Source of the DNA: Microbispora sp. H11081
Lineage (GTDB): Bacteria; Actinomycetota; Actinomycetes; Streptosporangiales; Streptosporangiaceae
Assembly (NCBI RefSeq): GCF_012999535.1
Contig: NZ_JABBWV010000003.1
Span: 82,341-146,340, forward strand
Length of the DNA: 64,000 nucleotides
Reading direction: 5' to 3'
Of this stretch, positions 40,360 through 49,972 are shown piece after piece (position 1 is the stretch's first letter; every line of letters starts with the position of its first letter). The position numbers were made by a program, and so were the translations under genes. The notes beneath the pieces are model-generated. The model was not told the DNA's origin. It saw only the letters and a list, made by a program, of their open reading frames with translations, and did no database searches.

Positions 40360-41238
40360 CTACTGCCGGCCGAAGTCCTGGGTCCAGTACGCGCCGGAGG
40401 CGACGTACCCGACGCCGATGTCGGTGTAGGCGCAGTTGAGGATGTTCTGCCGGTGCCCGGGGCTGTTCATCCAGCCCTGCACCACCGCCTGGGCCGTGCC
40501 GTAGCCCTTGGCGATGTTCTCCGCCGCCGCCCGCCAGGTGTACCCGGCTGCGGTGATGCGGTCGGCGAAGGAGCGGCCGTCCTTCGAGGTGTGCTCGAAG
40601 TAGTTCTTCGCGGACATGTCGGCCGAGTGGGCGTACGCGGCGGCGCGCAGGCGCGCGTCGTGCTTCAGCGGGCCGCAGCCCGCCCTGGCCCGCTCGATGT
40701 TGGTGAGGCGCACCACCTCGTTCTCGACGGCGGTGCCCACGGCCTGACCGCCGGTGGGAGAGACAGCGGGGGAGGCGGCAGGAGAGGCGGCAGGAGAGGC
40801 GGAGGGGCTCGCCGCGGGGACGGCGGTGGGGGCGGGGGACGAGGTGACGGAGGGGGCGGGAGCGGGGAGGTCGCAGTCGAGGCGCACCGGCCGCGACCGC
40901 GACAGGTGGCCGCGGTAGTCCGTGACGACGCTGTAGTAGGTGCCGTCCACGCAGGTCAGGGCGACGACGACGCGCGCGTTCCTGACCACCTGAGAGCCGC
41001 TCTTGACGACACGGTCGGGGCCTGGCCTGCTGTTCACGATCCGGACCCGGAAACGGGCGTTGTCGACGCATCCGGCCCGCGAGCCCGCCGCCCGGATCTT
41101 GCCGTCCAACGCCACGTAGGGCTTGGCGGCGGCGACCCGGCAGCCCCTGTGCTGAGCCTCGGCCTGGGCGGGGGTGGCCGCCATGCCGACGGCCGCGAGG
41201 CTTCCGAGGCACAGGACCGCACCGAGCGCTCTGTTCAC
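40360..41238 (-). CDS. Secreted CAP/SCP-domain protein
   Basis: A 292-residue secreted protein: signal peptide (ends ATPAQAEA), a ~110-residue N-terminal domain with four cysteines, an Ala-Ser-Pro linker with ASPAASP repeats, and a CAP (PR-1/Tpx-like) domain from ~170 with RLTNIERARAGC, HSADMSAKNYFEHTS, AENIAKGYG and GWMNSPGHRQNIL. The CAP cavity histidines are present. GTG 41238 has GGAG 6 nt upstream; an ATG six nt further out sits directly on the GGAG. Function outside the cell is unknown. The 230 bp upstream are AT-richer but hold no recognised element. Confidence 0.92.
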   Translation of the reverse strand: MNRALGAVLCLGSLAAVGMAATPAQAEAQHRGCRVAAAKPYVALDGKIRAAGSRAGCVDNARFRVRIVNSRPGPDRVVKSGSQVVRNARVVVALTCVDGTYYSVVTDYRGHLSRSRPVRLDCDLPAPAPSVTSSPAPTAVPAASPSASPAASPAASPAVSPTGGQAVGTAVENEVVRLTNIERARAGCGPLKHDARLRAAAYAHSADMSAKNYFEHTSKDGRSFADRITAAGYTWRAAAENIAKGYGTAQAVVQGWMNSPGHRQNILNCAYTDIGVGYVASGAYWTQDFGRQ

Positions 41239-41469
41239 GATCATCTCCAGTGGGGGTTAGACGCTGGGGAAGTCGCCATTATGGTGCGCCACACACTGAC
41301 ATATGGGGATAAATCGGTCTTAAGCCTAAAGAATCTACCTTGTCTTGAACTTTCCTTATGCTGGGTATGCCCACGACTGATGGATAATCCGCAGGTCAGC
41401 GGCATGATCGGCGGAAGGCCCGCCTTGAGGGCCCCTTAAGGTCGTCCGGAGGCCGCCCCCCGGCCCGGC

Positions 41470-42912
41470 TCAGCTCTCCGGCCTGACCGCTTCGCCGCCT
41501 CCCGGCTGCCCGTCGGGCCGCACGCCGCCCGTGGAGTCCGTGGAGTCCGCGGCGTCCGTGGTCCCGGGCGCGCCGACGACGGCGGCGAGCCGGTCGGCGG
41601 TCAGGTTGTACTTGAGGGTCATCAGCACGCCCGCGAACGTGATCAGGCCCGGCACCACGGTCACGCCGATCACCACCGCGACAAGGGCGGTGTCCGGCTG
41701 GATCACCGGGTTCTCGGGATCGGAGGAGATGAAGCCCCCCACGGTCAGCACCCAGCCGTACGTGGTCGCCCCGAGCGCCGACACCGCGTTCTCCACCGCG
41801 GTCCACAGGCCGGTGAAGACCCCGCCCCTGCGCTCGCCGCTCACCACGCCGTCGTACGCGATGACGTCGGCGAGCATGGAGAACTGCAGCAGTTGCAGGC
41901 CCGCGTAGCCGATGCCCACGATCATCACGCACAGGTGCGCGTACAGCGAGCCGAGCGAGGGCGTCGCGAGGATCAGCAGCGCGCCGCCGGTGAACAGCGA
42001 CCCGGACAGGATCATCGCGCCGCGCTTGTCGAGCCTGCGCGCCAGCCATACCCACAGCGGCATCGTGACCAGCATCGGCCCGACGAGGGCCGCGAAGAGG
42101 GTGGTGGTGGCGGAGGTGTCGTCCAGGGCGTAGGCCGCGAAGTAGGGCGCCCCCGCGAGCATCACGCCCGCCCCCAGCGTCTGTGCGGAGCTGAGCCCGA
42201 GCAGCCACATGAACGGCTTGCTCGTGCGGGCCGCGGCGAGTTGCTCCCGCAGCGTGCCCTCGGACCGCTGCTGGCCCGTGAAGGGGGCGCGGGCGGTGCC
42301 GAAGAACGATCCCAGCATCGCGAGGAGCAGGATCGCGCCGAAGACGACGCCCATGGTGCGATACCCGTCGGCCGTCTCGCCGGCGATCGTGGGCGCGAGG
42401 ATCCCGCTCATCGCGATCCCGATCGCGATGAGCACCATGCGCCACTGCAGCAGCGAGGTCCGCTCGTGGTAGTCCGTGGTCATCTCCGCCGGCATCGCCT
42501 TGTACGGGACCTCGTACAGGGCGTAGCCGGTCGCGGCGGCGAGGAAGGTGACCCCCACGTACAGTCCGGCGGTCGTGCCGGTGAGCGGCGGCCCGGCGAA
42601 CATCAGGGCGAACGACACCGGCAGCACCGCGGCGCCCGCGAGCAGCCAGGGCCGGCGCGGCCCCCATCGGGAGACGGTGCGGTCCGACCACCGGCCGACC
42701 AGGGTGTTGGCGACCAGGTCCCAGGCCTTGGGCAGGAAGAGCACGACGCCCGCGAACGCGGCCGGCACCGCGAGCACGTTCGTCATGTAGAAGAGCAGCA
42801 GCAGCCCGGGGATCGTGGAGAAGTTGGCCGTGCAGAACGAGCCGACCGCGTAGCCGAGGCGAACTCCGTGGGGGACCTTCGACGGGGATGGCGTCGCCGC
42901 CGTGGAGACCAT
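41470..42912 (-). CDS. GPH-type (MelB-like) sugar:cation symporter, MFS
   Basis: A 480-residue membrane protein with about 12 hydrophobic segments. LPKAWDLVANTLVGRWSDRT is the GPH-family motif after the second helix (conserved Asp for cation coupling), and VPYKAMPAEMTTDYHERTSLLQWR matches the central loop. The C-terminal 35 residues are a hydrophilic tail. Likely imports a glycoside or related sugar derivative. No sugar hydrolase lies next to it. No ribosome binding site is evident at ATG 42912. Confidence 0.9.
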   Translation of the reverse strand: MVSTAATPSPSKVPHGVRLGYAVGSFCTANFSTIPGLLLLFYMTNVLAVPAAFAGVVLFLPKAWDLVANTLVGRWSDRTVSRWGPRRPWLLAGAAVLPVSFALMFAGPPLTGTTAGLYVGVTFLAAATGYALYEVPYKAMPAEMTTDYHERTSLLQWRMVLIAIGIAMSGILAPTIAGETADGYRTMGVVFGAILLLAMLGSFFGTARAPFTGQQRSEGTLREQLAAARTSKPFMWLLGLSSAQTLGAGVMLAGAPYFAAYALDDTSATTTLFAALVGPMLVTMPLWVWLARRLDKRGAMILSGSLFTGGALLILATPSLGSLYAHLCVMIVGIGYAGLQLLQFSMLADVIAYDGVVSGERRGGVFTGLWTAVENAVSALGATTYGWVLTVGGFISSDPENPVIQPDTALVAVVIGVTVVPGLITFAGVLMTLKYNLTADRLAAVVGAPGTTDAADSTDSTGGVRPDGQPGGGEAVRPES

Positions 42913-43036
42913 GGCGCCAATTCAAGCCGAGCAAGCGCCCGTTCGGAAGATCCCTCTCGCAACGGTTCGGCCGCTGCGTGATCTCCCCCCGATCTCCGCC
43001 GGCCAGGTCCGGCGGAGATCGGAGCGGAGCCCGGTG

Positions 43037-43942
43037 TCAGTCGCGCACGTCGGGGCAGACGACGTGGGCGCCGATCTCGATGAGCCGGCGTTCCGTGTGG
43101 GCGTCGGCGACGCGGGCCATGAGCACCGGCGCCTCGCTGGCCGCCAGTTGCGGCAGCCGGGCGCGCACCCGCCGGTGCAGGTCCTTGACGATGTCGTCGG
43201 CCCCGAGCGTGTGCACCTTGACGTGCAGCATGATCCCCCACAGCCCCGCCGCCGTCTTGGACTCGGAGATCCAGACGTGGTGGACGTAGGGATACTCGGG
43301 CAGCAGTTCGGCGACCGCCACCCGCAGGGCCGGCAGGATCGGATGGCGCGTCCTCCGGTAGCCGGGGTCCACCACCTGCATGGCCCCCGACAGGTGCTGG
43401 CGGGGGGCGGGGACCCACTGCGACGGCAACGCGGCGGCGGGCGCCGCAGGGGCCGGAGCCGGGACCGGGGCGCGGGCGGGCGGCGGGGGCGGAGCCTGCC
43501 TGCCTGCCTGCGCGCGGGTCACGGTCGCCATCGCCCCCGTGGCGTACGCCGTGGGGCCGGCCGTGCCCATGGCGGACAGCGCGGGAGCGGGACCCGTGCG
43601 GGTCTCCTCCAGATGGCGCCGCAGGTCGTCGATCGGCACGGCGGCGGCCGCGGGACCGGCCGCGTCGATCACGATCTCGCGCACGCCGGTGACGCGCTGG
43701 ATGTCGAGGATGGTGTCGGCGTCGCACGCGGACAGCGAGTGGCTGCCACGGTGCCTGGCGTAGGTCGCCGGTGCCGTGTAGCCGAGCAGAACACGCTCGC
43801 CGGTCTGGGTCGTGCCGAGCACCACGGAGCGGTCGGGACGGACCGCCACGAGGATGCCCCACTCCGTGAGGGCCGCCAGGAGCTGCCGGGGGCTGCCATG
43901 CCGCGCGAGAACGTCGCCCAGGAAGGGGTTCCCGTTGCTCAT
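43037..43942 (-). CDS. SseB-like domain protein, function unknown
   Basis: A 301-residue soluble protein. N-terminal ~110 residues resemble the SseB domain (NPFLGDVLARHGSPRQLLAALTEWGILVAV and DTILDIQRVTGVREIVID); an Ala-Pro linker of ~60 residues follows; a second alpha-beta domain occupies the C-terminus (HHVWISESKTAAGLWGIMLHV). TATCGT ends 7 nt before the ATG and no ribosome binding site is present, so it is probably leaderless (-10 box at 43955-43950, minus strand). Role unknown. Confidence 0.8.
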   Translation of the reverse strand: MSNGNPFLGDVLARHGSPRQLLAALTEWGILVAVRPDRSVVLGTTQTGERVLLGYTAPATYARHRGSHSLSACDADTILDIQRVTGVREIVIDAAGPAAAAVPIDDLRRHLEETRTGPAPALSAMGTAGPTAYATGAMATVTRAQAGRQAPPPPPARAPVPAPAPAAPAAALPSQWVPAPRQHLSGAMQVVDPGYRRTRHPILPALRVAVAELLPEYPYVHHVWISESKTAAGLWGIMLHVKVHTLGADDIVKDLHRRVRARLPQLAASEAPVLMARVADAHTERRLIEIGAHVVCPDVRD

Positions 43943-44349
43943 AGCCTGAACGATAGGGACTGGACCATGGCGAATCAGGCTAATCCCGAAGATTAGGTGG
44001 GATCAATACCGAGATGGGTGACAGTCCGTATGGATCATGTGAAGACGGGGTACATCCCCTCATTGTGCCCTTACATGAGCGAGTCTCATGAATCTCGGTG
44101 GTCCCCTGCGACCCTCCACGCCCGGTCTCGTCCCCAGGACCCGCTCAGCGGGCGGGGTGCCCGCCGCCTGGCTCGAACCGCGCGCTTGAGCGGGGAACGG
44201 CGCGCCCGATCCGAGACCGGGTCGTCGCGTCCCCGCGACACCGCCGAGACCTTGGGCGTCTCGTATGCCGGGCGCTCGTGAGAGCTTTCACAAGGCCCCG
44301 ATAGACTCAGGTCGTCCGCGCTGTCGCACTTCACGAAGGACTCAACCCA
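43943..44349 (+). other. 400-bp non-coding region upstream of serA
   Basis: No gene is supported here. It holds a candidate serA -10 box TAGACT (44302-44307), a small GTCGCG-TCCC-CGCGAC hairpin (44224-44239), and a repeated GCGGGC/GCCCGC hairpin region near 44140-44165. The SseB-like gene's promoter occupies the left end. A structured 5' leader for serA is possible but no known riboswitch class was recognised. Confidence 0.4.
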
Positions 44350-45939
44350 GTGAACAAGCCCGTCGTACTTGTCGCAGAAGAGCTCTCAGAAGCGGGCCTC
44401 GCCGTGCTCGGCGCGGATTTCGAGGTCCGGCACACCGACGGCGCCGACCGGTCGCAGCTGCTTCCCGCCCTCGCCGACGTGGACGCCCTGATCGTGCGCA
44501 GCGCCACCCAGGTCGACGCCGAGGCCATCGCGGCCGCCTCAAAGCTTCGCGTCGTCGCCCGCGCGGGCGTGGGCCTGGACAACGTCGACGTCGAGGCCGC
44601 GACCAAGGCCGGCGTCATGGTCGTCAACGCCCCGACGTCCAACATCACCAGCGCCGCCGAGCACACGGTCGCGCTGATCCTCGCCAGCGCCCGCAACGTG
44701 GCCCAGGCGCACTCCGCGCTCAAGGGCGGCGAGTGGAAGCGCTCGAAGTACACCGGCGTCGAGCTCGACGAGAAGGTCGTCGGCATCCTCGGTCTCGGCA
44801 AGATCGGCCAGCTCGTCGCGCAGCGCCTGCAGCCGTTCGGGGTCGAGCTCATCGCGTACGACCCCTACCTGCAGCCGGCCCGCGCGGCGGCCATGGGCGT
44901 GCGTCTGGCGTCGCTGGACGAGGTGCTCCAGCAGGCCGACTTCATCACGGTCCACCTGCCGAAGTCGAAGGAGACCATCGGCCTCATCGGCGACCGCGAG
45001 CTGCACATGGTCAAGCCGACCGTGCGGCTGATCAACGTCGCCCGCGGCGGGATCATCGACGAGAACGCGCTCTACTCCGCGCTCAAGGAGGGCCGGGTCG
45101 CGGGCGCCGGCATCGACGTCTTCGCCAAGGAGCCCTGCACCGACAGCCCGCTGTTCGAGTTCGACCAGGTCGTGGCGACGCCGCACCTCGGCGCCTCCAC
45201 GCACGAGGCCCAGGAGAAGGCGGGCACCCAGGTCGCCAGGAGCGTCAAGCTGGCGCTCGCCGGCGAGTTCGTGCCGGACGCGGTGAACGTCCAGGGCGGC
45301 GCGGTCGCCGAGGACGTGAAGCCCGGCCTGCCGCTCACCGAGAAGCTGGGCCGCATCTTCACCGCGCTCGCGGGCGAGGTGGCCACCCGGCTGGTCGTCG
45401 AGATCCGCGGCGAGATCTCGGCGCAGGACGTGCGGGTCCTGGAGCTGGCCGCCCTCAAGGGCGTCTTCACCGGCGTCGTGGAGGACGCGGTGACCTACGT
45501 CAACGCGCCGCTGCTGGCCAAGGACCGCGGCGTGGTGGTGGAGCTGGTCACCAGCGCGGAGAGCCCCGACTGGCGCAACGTCATCACGGTGCGCGGCGTG
45601 CTCGCCGACGGCCGTACGGTCTCGGTCTCCGGCACCCTGTCCGGTCCCCGGCAGATCACGAAGATCGTCGAGGTCAACGGCTACGCGATGGAGATCGAGC
45701 CGACCGAGCACCTGGCGTTCTTCACCTACACCGACCGCCCCGGCATCGTGGGCATCGTGGGCCGCCTGCTGGGCGAGCACGCCGTGAACATCGCCTCCAT
45801 GCAGGTCTCCCGGGACGTGAAGGGCGGCAAGGCGCTGATCGCGCTGACCGTCGACACGGCGATCCCGTCCGAGGTCGTCGAGCAGATCGCGGGGGAGATC
45901 GGCGCCGACAGCGGCCGTACGGTCGACCTGGAGGACTGA
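44350..45939 (+). CDS. serA: D-3-phosphoglycerate dehydrogenase
   Basis: A 529-residue enzyme for the first step of serine synthesis. NAD site GILGLGKIGQLVAQRL; catalytic Arg (NVARGGIIDE), Glu (DVFAKEPC) and His (ATPHLGASTHEA). After residue ~315 come the intervening (ASB) domain and a C-terminal ACT domain (YTDRPGIVGIVGRLLGEHAVNIASMQVSR), the long actinobacterial form that can be feedback-controlled by serine. AAGGA lies 9 nt before GTG 44350. Single-gene unit with a strong terminator. Confidence 0.97.
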   Translation: MNKPVVLVAEELSEAGLAVLGADFEVRHTDGADRSQLLPALADVDALIVRSATQVDAEAIAAASKLRVVARAGVGLDNVDVEAATKAGVMVVNAPTSNITSAAEHTVALILASARNVAQAHSALKGGEWKRSKYTGVELDEKVVGILGLGKIGQLVAQRLQPFGVELIAYDPYLQPARAAAMGVRLASLDEVLQQADFITVHLPKSKETIGLIGDRELHMVKPTVRLINVARGGIIDENALYSALKEGRVAGAGIDVFAKEPCTDSPLFEFDQVVATPHLGASTHEAQEKAGTQVARSVKLALAGEFVPDAVNVQGGAVAEDVKPGLPLTEKLGRIFTALAGEVATRLVVEIRGEISAQDVRVLELAALKGVFTGVVEDAVTYVNAPLLAKDRGVVVELVTSAESPDWRNVITVRGVLADGRTVSVSGTLSGPRQITKIVEVNGYAMEIEPTEHLAFFTYTDRPGIVGIVGRLLGEHAVNIASMQVSRDVKGGKALIALTVDTAIPSEVVEQIAGEIGADSGRTVDLED

Positions 45940-45956
45940 CACTCGCATCCGCTCAT

Positions 45957-45997
45957 CGGACGGCCCGGCGCCCCGCGCGCCGGGCCGTCCGTTTTTT
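45957..45997 (+). terminator. Strong terminator after serA
   Basis: A perfect 15-bp stem (CGGACGGCCCGGCGC and complement), 5-nt loop and six Ts, 17 bp past serA. Confidence 0.95.
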
Positions 45998-46261
45998 CCG
46001 GTACGTGGACGGCGTCTCAGGAAGTGAGATACTAGGTCGTCCTACGAGATTGTGGGGTACCCTCGTGATGACGAGGCGCCCCGCACTTCCATCTGCCGCG
46101 ACGGGGCCTGATCAGGGCAGGCCGGCCCGTCGCGGAGCGCCGCGCCGACGGCCTTTCGGCTCGCCCGTGACGCGTGACCCGCGTTCCACCGGCGGCTGAC
46201 GTTCCCGGATCCGCGCCAGCGGGTCCGCGTTCAGCATTCCTCCGTCAGAGAGAGAATCGCC

Positions 46262-46372
46262 ATGTACGACATGTACCCCTGGGGCCGTTCCGAAGACGCC
46301 GAGAACGAGGCGGCCGAGGCCCTGCAGATCGCGCTCGACCGCCGTGACAACGGGGGCGCTCCGCAGCGCTGA
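46262..46372 (+). CDS. Possible 36-residue small protein (MYDMYPWGRSEDAENEAAEA...)
   Basis: A short frame upstream of leuB with good codon bias: ATG 46262, GAGAGAGA about 6 nt upstream, GC-rich third positions and an acidic amphipathic helix-like middle (EDAENEAAEALQIALDRR). A TACCCT -10-like box lies at 46058. It is not rich in Leu/Ile/Val and has no terminator after it, so it does not look like an attenuator peptide. The 45998-46261 gap before it has no other gene. Real translation is unproven. Confidence 0.5.
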   Translation: MYDMYPWGRSEDAENEAAEALQIALDRRDNGGAPQR

Positions 46373-46479
46373 TCCCGGCCGGGCCGTCCACGGCGCGCGA
46401 CTTCGTGTTCGAGTGCGCGGCCGAGCGCGGCCCGCCTGACGCGCGGTTGCCGGGGAAATGACCGAATGGTGAGATCGTG

Positions 46480-46507
46480 TTTCGATCTCCGAGACAACCG
46501 GTAAGGT
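46480..46507 (+). promoter_or_regulatory. Promoter of leaderless leuB
   Basis: TAAGGT (46502-46507) lies 6 nt before the leuB ATG; TTTCGA (46480-46485) is a possible -35 box at 16 bp. No ribosome binding site stands before the ATG. Confidence 0.7.
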
Positions 46508-46513
46508 ACACGC

Positions 46514-47560
46514 ATGGAGTCGAGCAACATCCGCCTCGCAGTGATCCCCGGTGACGGTATCGGCACCGAGGTCGTCGCAGAAGGCCTCAAGGTCCTCAAC
46601 GCCGCGGGCGTCAAGTCAGAGACCACCGAGTACGATCTCGGCGCCAGGCGCTACCACGCGACAGGGCAGACGCTTCCCGACGAGGTCCTCGACGAGCTGC
46701 GCGGCTACGACGCGATCCTGCTGGGCGCCGTCGGCGACCCGAGCGTGCCGCCCGGCATCCTGGAGCGCGAGCTGCTGCTGCGCCTGCGCTTCGAGCTCGA
46801 CCACTACGTGAACCTCCGCCCGGTCAAGCTGTTCCCCGGCGTGACGACGCCGCTCGGGGAGGCCAGGCCCGAGGACATCGACATGATCGTCGTCCGTGAG
46901 GGCACCGAGGGTCCGTACACCGGCGCGGGCGGCGTGATGCGCCGCGGCACGCCGCACGAGATCGCCACCCAGGAGTCCTTCAACACGGCGTACGGCGTCG
47001 AGCGCGTCGCGCGCTACGCCTTCGAGAAGGCCCTGAGCCGGCCGCGCCGCAAGCTGACGCTGGTCCACAAGACCAACGTGCTGACGTACGCCGGTGACCT
47101 GTGGGCGCGCACCGTCGACCGGCTCAGCCTGGAGTTCCCCGAGGTCGAGACCGACTACTGTCACGTCGACGCCGCCTCGATGTTCTTCATCACCCAGCCG
47201 CAGCGGTTCGACGTGATCGTCACCGACAACCTGTTCGGCGACATCCTGACCGACATCGGCGCGGCGGTCGCCGGCGGCATCGGCCTCGCGGCCAGCGGCA
47301 ACGTCAACCCGGCCCGCACGGCGCCGTCCATGTTCGAGCCCGTCCACGGCAGCGCGCCGGACATCGCGGGCCAGGGCAAGGCCGACCCGACCGCCACGAT
47401 CCTCTCGGTCGCGATGCTCCTCGACCACCTCGGCCACGCCGCGGCGTCGGCCAGGGTCGAGCAGGCCGTGGCCGACGATCTGATCGAGCGTCAGAGCGCG
47501 TGGACGGCGCGCTCCACCCGCGAGATCGGCGACGACATCGCCGCCCGAGTAGCCGGCTGA
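46514..47560 (+). CDS. leuB: 3-isopropylmalate dehydrogenase
   Basis: A 348-residue enzyme of leucine synthesis. Arg residues of [19 protein letters not shown] bind the substrate; Asp residues in [18 protein letters not shown] bind the metal; [16 protein letters not shown] is the NAD-binding signature. It is the short actinobacterial form. Leaderless. With cimA next door it may also act on 3-methylmalate in the citramalate route to isoleucine. Confidence 0.96.
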   Translation: MESSNIRLAVIPGDGIGTEVVAEGLKVLNAAGVKSETTEYDLGARRYHATGQTLPDEVLDELRGYDAILLGAVGDPSVPPGILERELLLRLRFELDHYVNLRPVKLFPGVTTPLGEARPEDIDMIVVREGTEGPYTGAGGVMRRGTPHEIATQESFNTAYGVERVARYAFEKALSRPRRKLTLVHKTNVLTYAGDLWARTVDRLSLEFPEVETDYCHVDAASMFFITQPQRFDVIVTDNLFGDILTDIGAAVAGGIGLAASGNVNPARTAPSMFEPVHGSAPDIAGQGKADPTATILSVAMLLDHLGHAAASARVEQAVADDLIERQSAWTARSTREIGDDIAARVAG

Positions 47561-47584
47561 TCCCGGCCGCTCACACGACCTCAC

Positions 47585-47622
47585 GCGCATGGCGGCCCGG
47601 TATGGGCCGCCATGCGCTTTTT
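47585..47622 (+). terminator. Strong terminator after leuB
   Basis: A perfect 14-bp stem (GCGCATGGCGGCCC and complement), loop GGTAT, then five Ts. Confidence 0.95.
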
Positions 47623-47703
47623 CATACCCGCAGAATGCCCTAGTTTTCCCTTAGCCGTCTCGTCGCACAATTACTACGACGACGAAGAGAGAAGGACCTC
47701 GCC

Positions 47704-48795
47704 ATGACCACCCACCTCAGGTTCGACGTGCAGCTCAATCCGCAGGCCCGCAGCGCGGCCGAGCGTGAGCAGGTGCTGGCGAGCCCCGGCTTCGGCCAGG
47801 TCTTCACCGACCACATGATCTCGATCGACTGGACCGAGGGGGAGGGCTGGCACGACGCGAAGCTCCAGCCGTACGGCCCGCTCGTCCTCGACCCCGCGAC
47901 GTCGGTGTTCCACTACGCCCAGGAGTTGTTCGAGGGCCTCAAGGCGTACCGGCAGTCGAACGGGTCGATCGTCACCTTCCGGCCGTACGCGAACGCGGCG
48001 CGGTTCAACCAGTCGGCGCTGCGGATGGCGATGCCGGAGATCCCCGAGGAGACGTTCGTCGAGTCGCTCGAACTCCTCGTGCAGACCGACCGCGACTGGG
48101 TGCCGACCACCGAGGGCCACAGCCTCTACCTGCGGCCCTTCATGATCGCCACGCAGCCCGCCCTGGGGGTGAACCACCCCTCGCACAGCTACAAGTACAT
48201 GGTGATCGCCTCGCCCGCCGCGTCGTACTTCACCGGCGGCCTCAAGCCGGTCTCGGTCTGGCTGTCCACCGAGTACACCCGCGCCGCGCCCGGCGGCACC
48301 GGGTTCGCCAAGTGCGGCGGCAACTACGCGGCGGCGTTCGTGGCCCAGCGCCAGGCCGTCGAGGAGGGCTGCGACCAGGTGGTCTGGCTCGACGCGTTCG
48401 AGCACCGGTGGGTCGAGGAGATGGGCGGGATGAACCTGTTCTTCGTCTTCGGCGACCGTCTTGTCACCCCGGCGCTCACCGGGACGCTGCTGCCCGGCAT
48501 CACCCGCGACTCGATCCTCAGCCTGGCCGGCGAGCTGGGATACACGGTCGAGGAGGGCAAGATCTCCATCGAGGAGTGGCAGGCGGGCTGCGAGTCCGGC
48601 GAGCTCACCGAGGTCTTCGCCTGCGGCACCGCCGCCGTGGTCACCCCCGTCGGCTCCGTCAAGGGCGTCGACCGGAGCTGGACCGTGGGCGCGGGCACCC
48701 CAGGGCCGGTCACCATGAGGATCCGCGAGGAGCTCGTCGGCATCCAGTACGGCGGCCGTCCCGACGCCCACCACTGGATCCACAAGATCTGCTGA
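47704..48795 (+). CDS. ilvE: Branched-chain amino acid aminotransferase
   Basis: A 363-residue fold-type IV PLP enzyme for the last step of Ile, Leu and Val synthesis. PLP lysine in GGTGFAKCGGNYAAAF; HYAQELFEGLKAYR and EEMGGMNLFFVF are typical. AAGG lies about 9 nt before the ATG. It stands between the leuB terminator and a convergent secreted-protein gene; no leader peptide is seen. Confidence 0.96.
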   Translation: MTTHLRFDVQLNPQARSAAEREQVLASPGFGQVFTDHMISIDWTEGEGWHDAKLQPYGPLVLDPATSVFHYAQELFEGLKAYRQSNGSIVTFRPYANAARFNQSALRMAMPEIPEETFVESLELLVQTDRDWVPTTEGHSLYLRPFMIATQPALGVNHPSHSYKYMVIASPAASYFTGGLKPVSVWLSTEYTRAAPGGTGFAKCGGNYAAAFVAQRQAVEEGCDQVVWLDAFEHRWVEEMGGMNLFFVFGDRLVTPALTGTLLPGITRDSILSLAGELGYTVEEGKISIEEWQAGCESGELTEVFACGTAAVVTPVGSVKGVDRSWTVGAGTPGPVTMRIREELVGIQYGGRPDAHHWIHKIC

Positions 48796-48920
48796 CGGTC
48801 GGGCGCCGTACGGCGTCCCACCGTCCCGCCGCTCCGCCCGGTGCGCGCCGCCGTCAGGCCGCGGGCGCACCAGCGGCGGACCGGGTGTGCGGTCGTGCGG
48901 AGCCGTGCCTCGGGCCCGGC

Positions 48921-49568
48921 TCAGCCGTACGCGACCGGGCAGGCCGTGCCCTTCCCGAGGACGGACAGCGACACCAGCCCCGTGATCAGACCGGAGCTGA
49001 CGTAGACCCTGGCGTGGGCCATGGCGTTGACCCTGGCGCCGACCCGCACGAGAGACGTGGCGGGGCACGGGGCCGGGGCCACGGCGGGCGTCGGCACAGG
49101 CGGCGTGGGTGCCACGGCGGGCCTCGGCGCGGGAGCCGCGACGGGCGTGGGCGTCACGGTCACGGTCACGGTGACCGTGGGCACCGGAACCGGCTTGAGG
49201 GCCGGCTGCGCGGTCTCGCGCGGGCCGGCGACGGTCACGTGCTGGGTGATGTTGCAGACCCGGGCGCCCCGGCACAGCGCGTTCTGCACGTTCGAGGAAC
49301 CACCCGCGGTGTTGGCGCTGGTGTGCTGGTAGCCGCGGTTGCGCGTGGACCCCTCCACGGCCAGCCGGGTGTCGGGGCGGTCGCGCGGATCCTTCCCCGC
49401 CGGGGTCACCACGTTGCGCTGCGCGCGGACGCCGCGGCCGTGCCCGTTGTCGGCGGCGGCGCCGAGCGGGCTGACGCCGGTCATGAAGGCGGTCGCGGCC
49501 GAGGTGCCGACGAGAAGGAATCCGGCGAGTCTGCCGTTGAACGGCCCGCCGCCGCGCCGACAAGTCAT
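48921..49568 (-). CDS. Secreted Thr/Pro/Val-rich protein of unknown function
   Basis: A 215-residue protein with an N-terminal signal (FNGRLAGFLLVGTSAATAFMTG) then a region with SSNVQNALCRGARVCNITQHVTV (two close cysteines), a PVPTVTVTVTVTPTPV and Pro-Ala-rich spacer, and a C-terminal domain with two more cysteines ending GTACPVAYG. It may be a surface protein; a resemblance to chaplins is only loose. AGGGGG precedes ATG 49568. Convergent with ilvE. Confidence 0.8.
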   Translation of the reverse strand: MTCRRGGGPFNGRLAGFLLVGTSAATAFMTGVSPLGAAADNGHGRGVRAQRNVVTPAGKDPRDRPDTRLAVEGSTRNRGYQHTSANTAGGSSNVQNALCRGARVCNITQHVTVAGPRETAQPALKPVPVPTVTVTVTVTPTPVAAPAPRPAVAPTPPVPTPAVAPAPCPATSLVRVGARVNAMAHARVYVSSGLITGLVSLSVLGKGTACPVAYG

Positions 49569-49875
49569 TCGTCGCCCCCTGCTGTATGGAAAAAGAGTTT
49601 TGGCGAAGAGGTTCATGAATACGAACCGCTTTGCGAGCGTACTCGCGGAAGGGGCGCTGATCGTGTGTCTCGCATGCGTATGGAAGGTTATTACGGCCCC
49701 CTTACCGGGAGCGACGAATAAATCCGGTGATCTCCCCGCGAACGGCCGGGCGGCCGTTCGCGGGCGGGTCGGCGGCGGGGCCGCGCGTGATCGTGGCCGG
49801 TCCCGCGGCGTTGCCAGGCTCGCGCCGCCCGTACGGCGGCCGTCCTGACCTGCGCGAACACTCCCGGACATCTCG

Positions 49876-49972
49876 TACTATGAGATCGATGTGCCAGAGG
49901 GTGACCGGCTGTGGCAAACTGCTCAGCACCATGTACTACGGTCTGCTCATTATCGGCAGGCGCGCCGGCTGA
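49876..49972 (+). CDS. cimA leader peptide with Leu-Leu-Ile-Ile run, and its -10 box
   Basis: TACTAT (49876-49881) lies 7 nt before an ATG at 49889 that opens a 27-residue frame ending LSTMYYGLLIIGRRAG, stop at 49970. The Leu-Leu-Ile-Ile codons sit just before hairpins upstream of cimA. Its tail (GRRAG*, DNA GGCAGGCGCGC) parallels that of the ilvB leader (RRRAA*, CGCAGGCGCGC), so the two attenuators appear related. Confidence 0.88.

Noticed and set aside
41245..41395. A c-di-AMP riboswitch before the CAP-domain gene
   Set aside because: Wall-related secreted genes in actinomycetes often have one, but the expected conserved core was not seen here.
48921..49568. Chaplin annotation for the secreted Thr/Pro-rich protein
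   Set aside because: Only a short cysteine-containing segment is vaguely similar; the defining chaplin domain motifs are missing.
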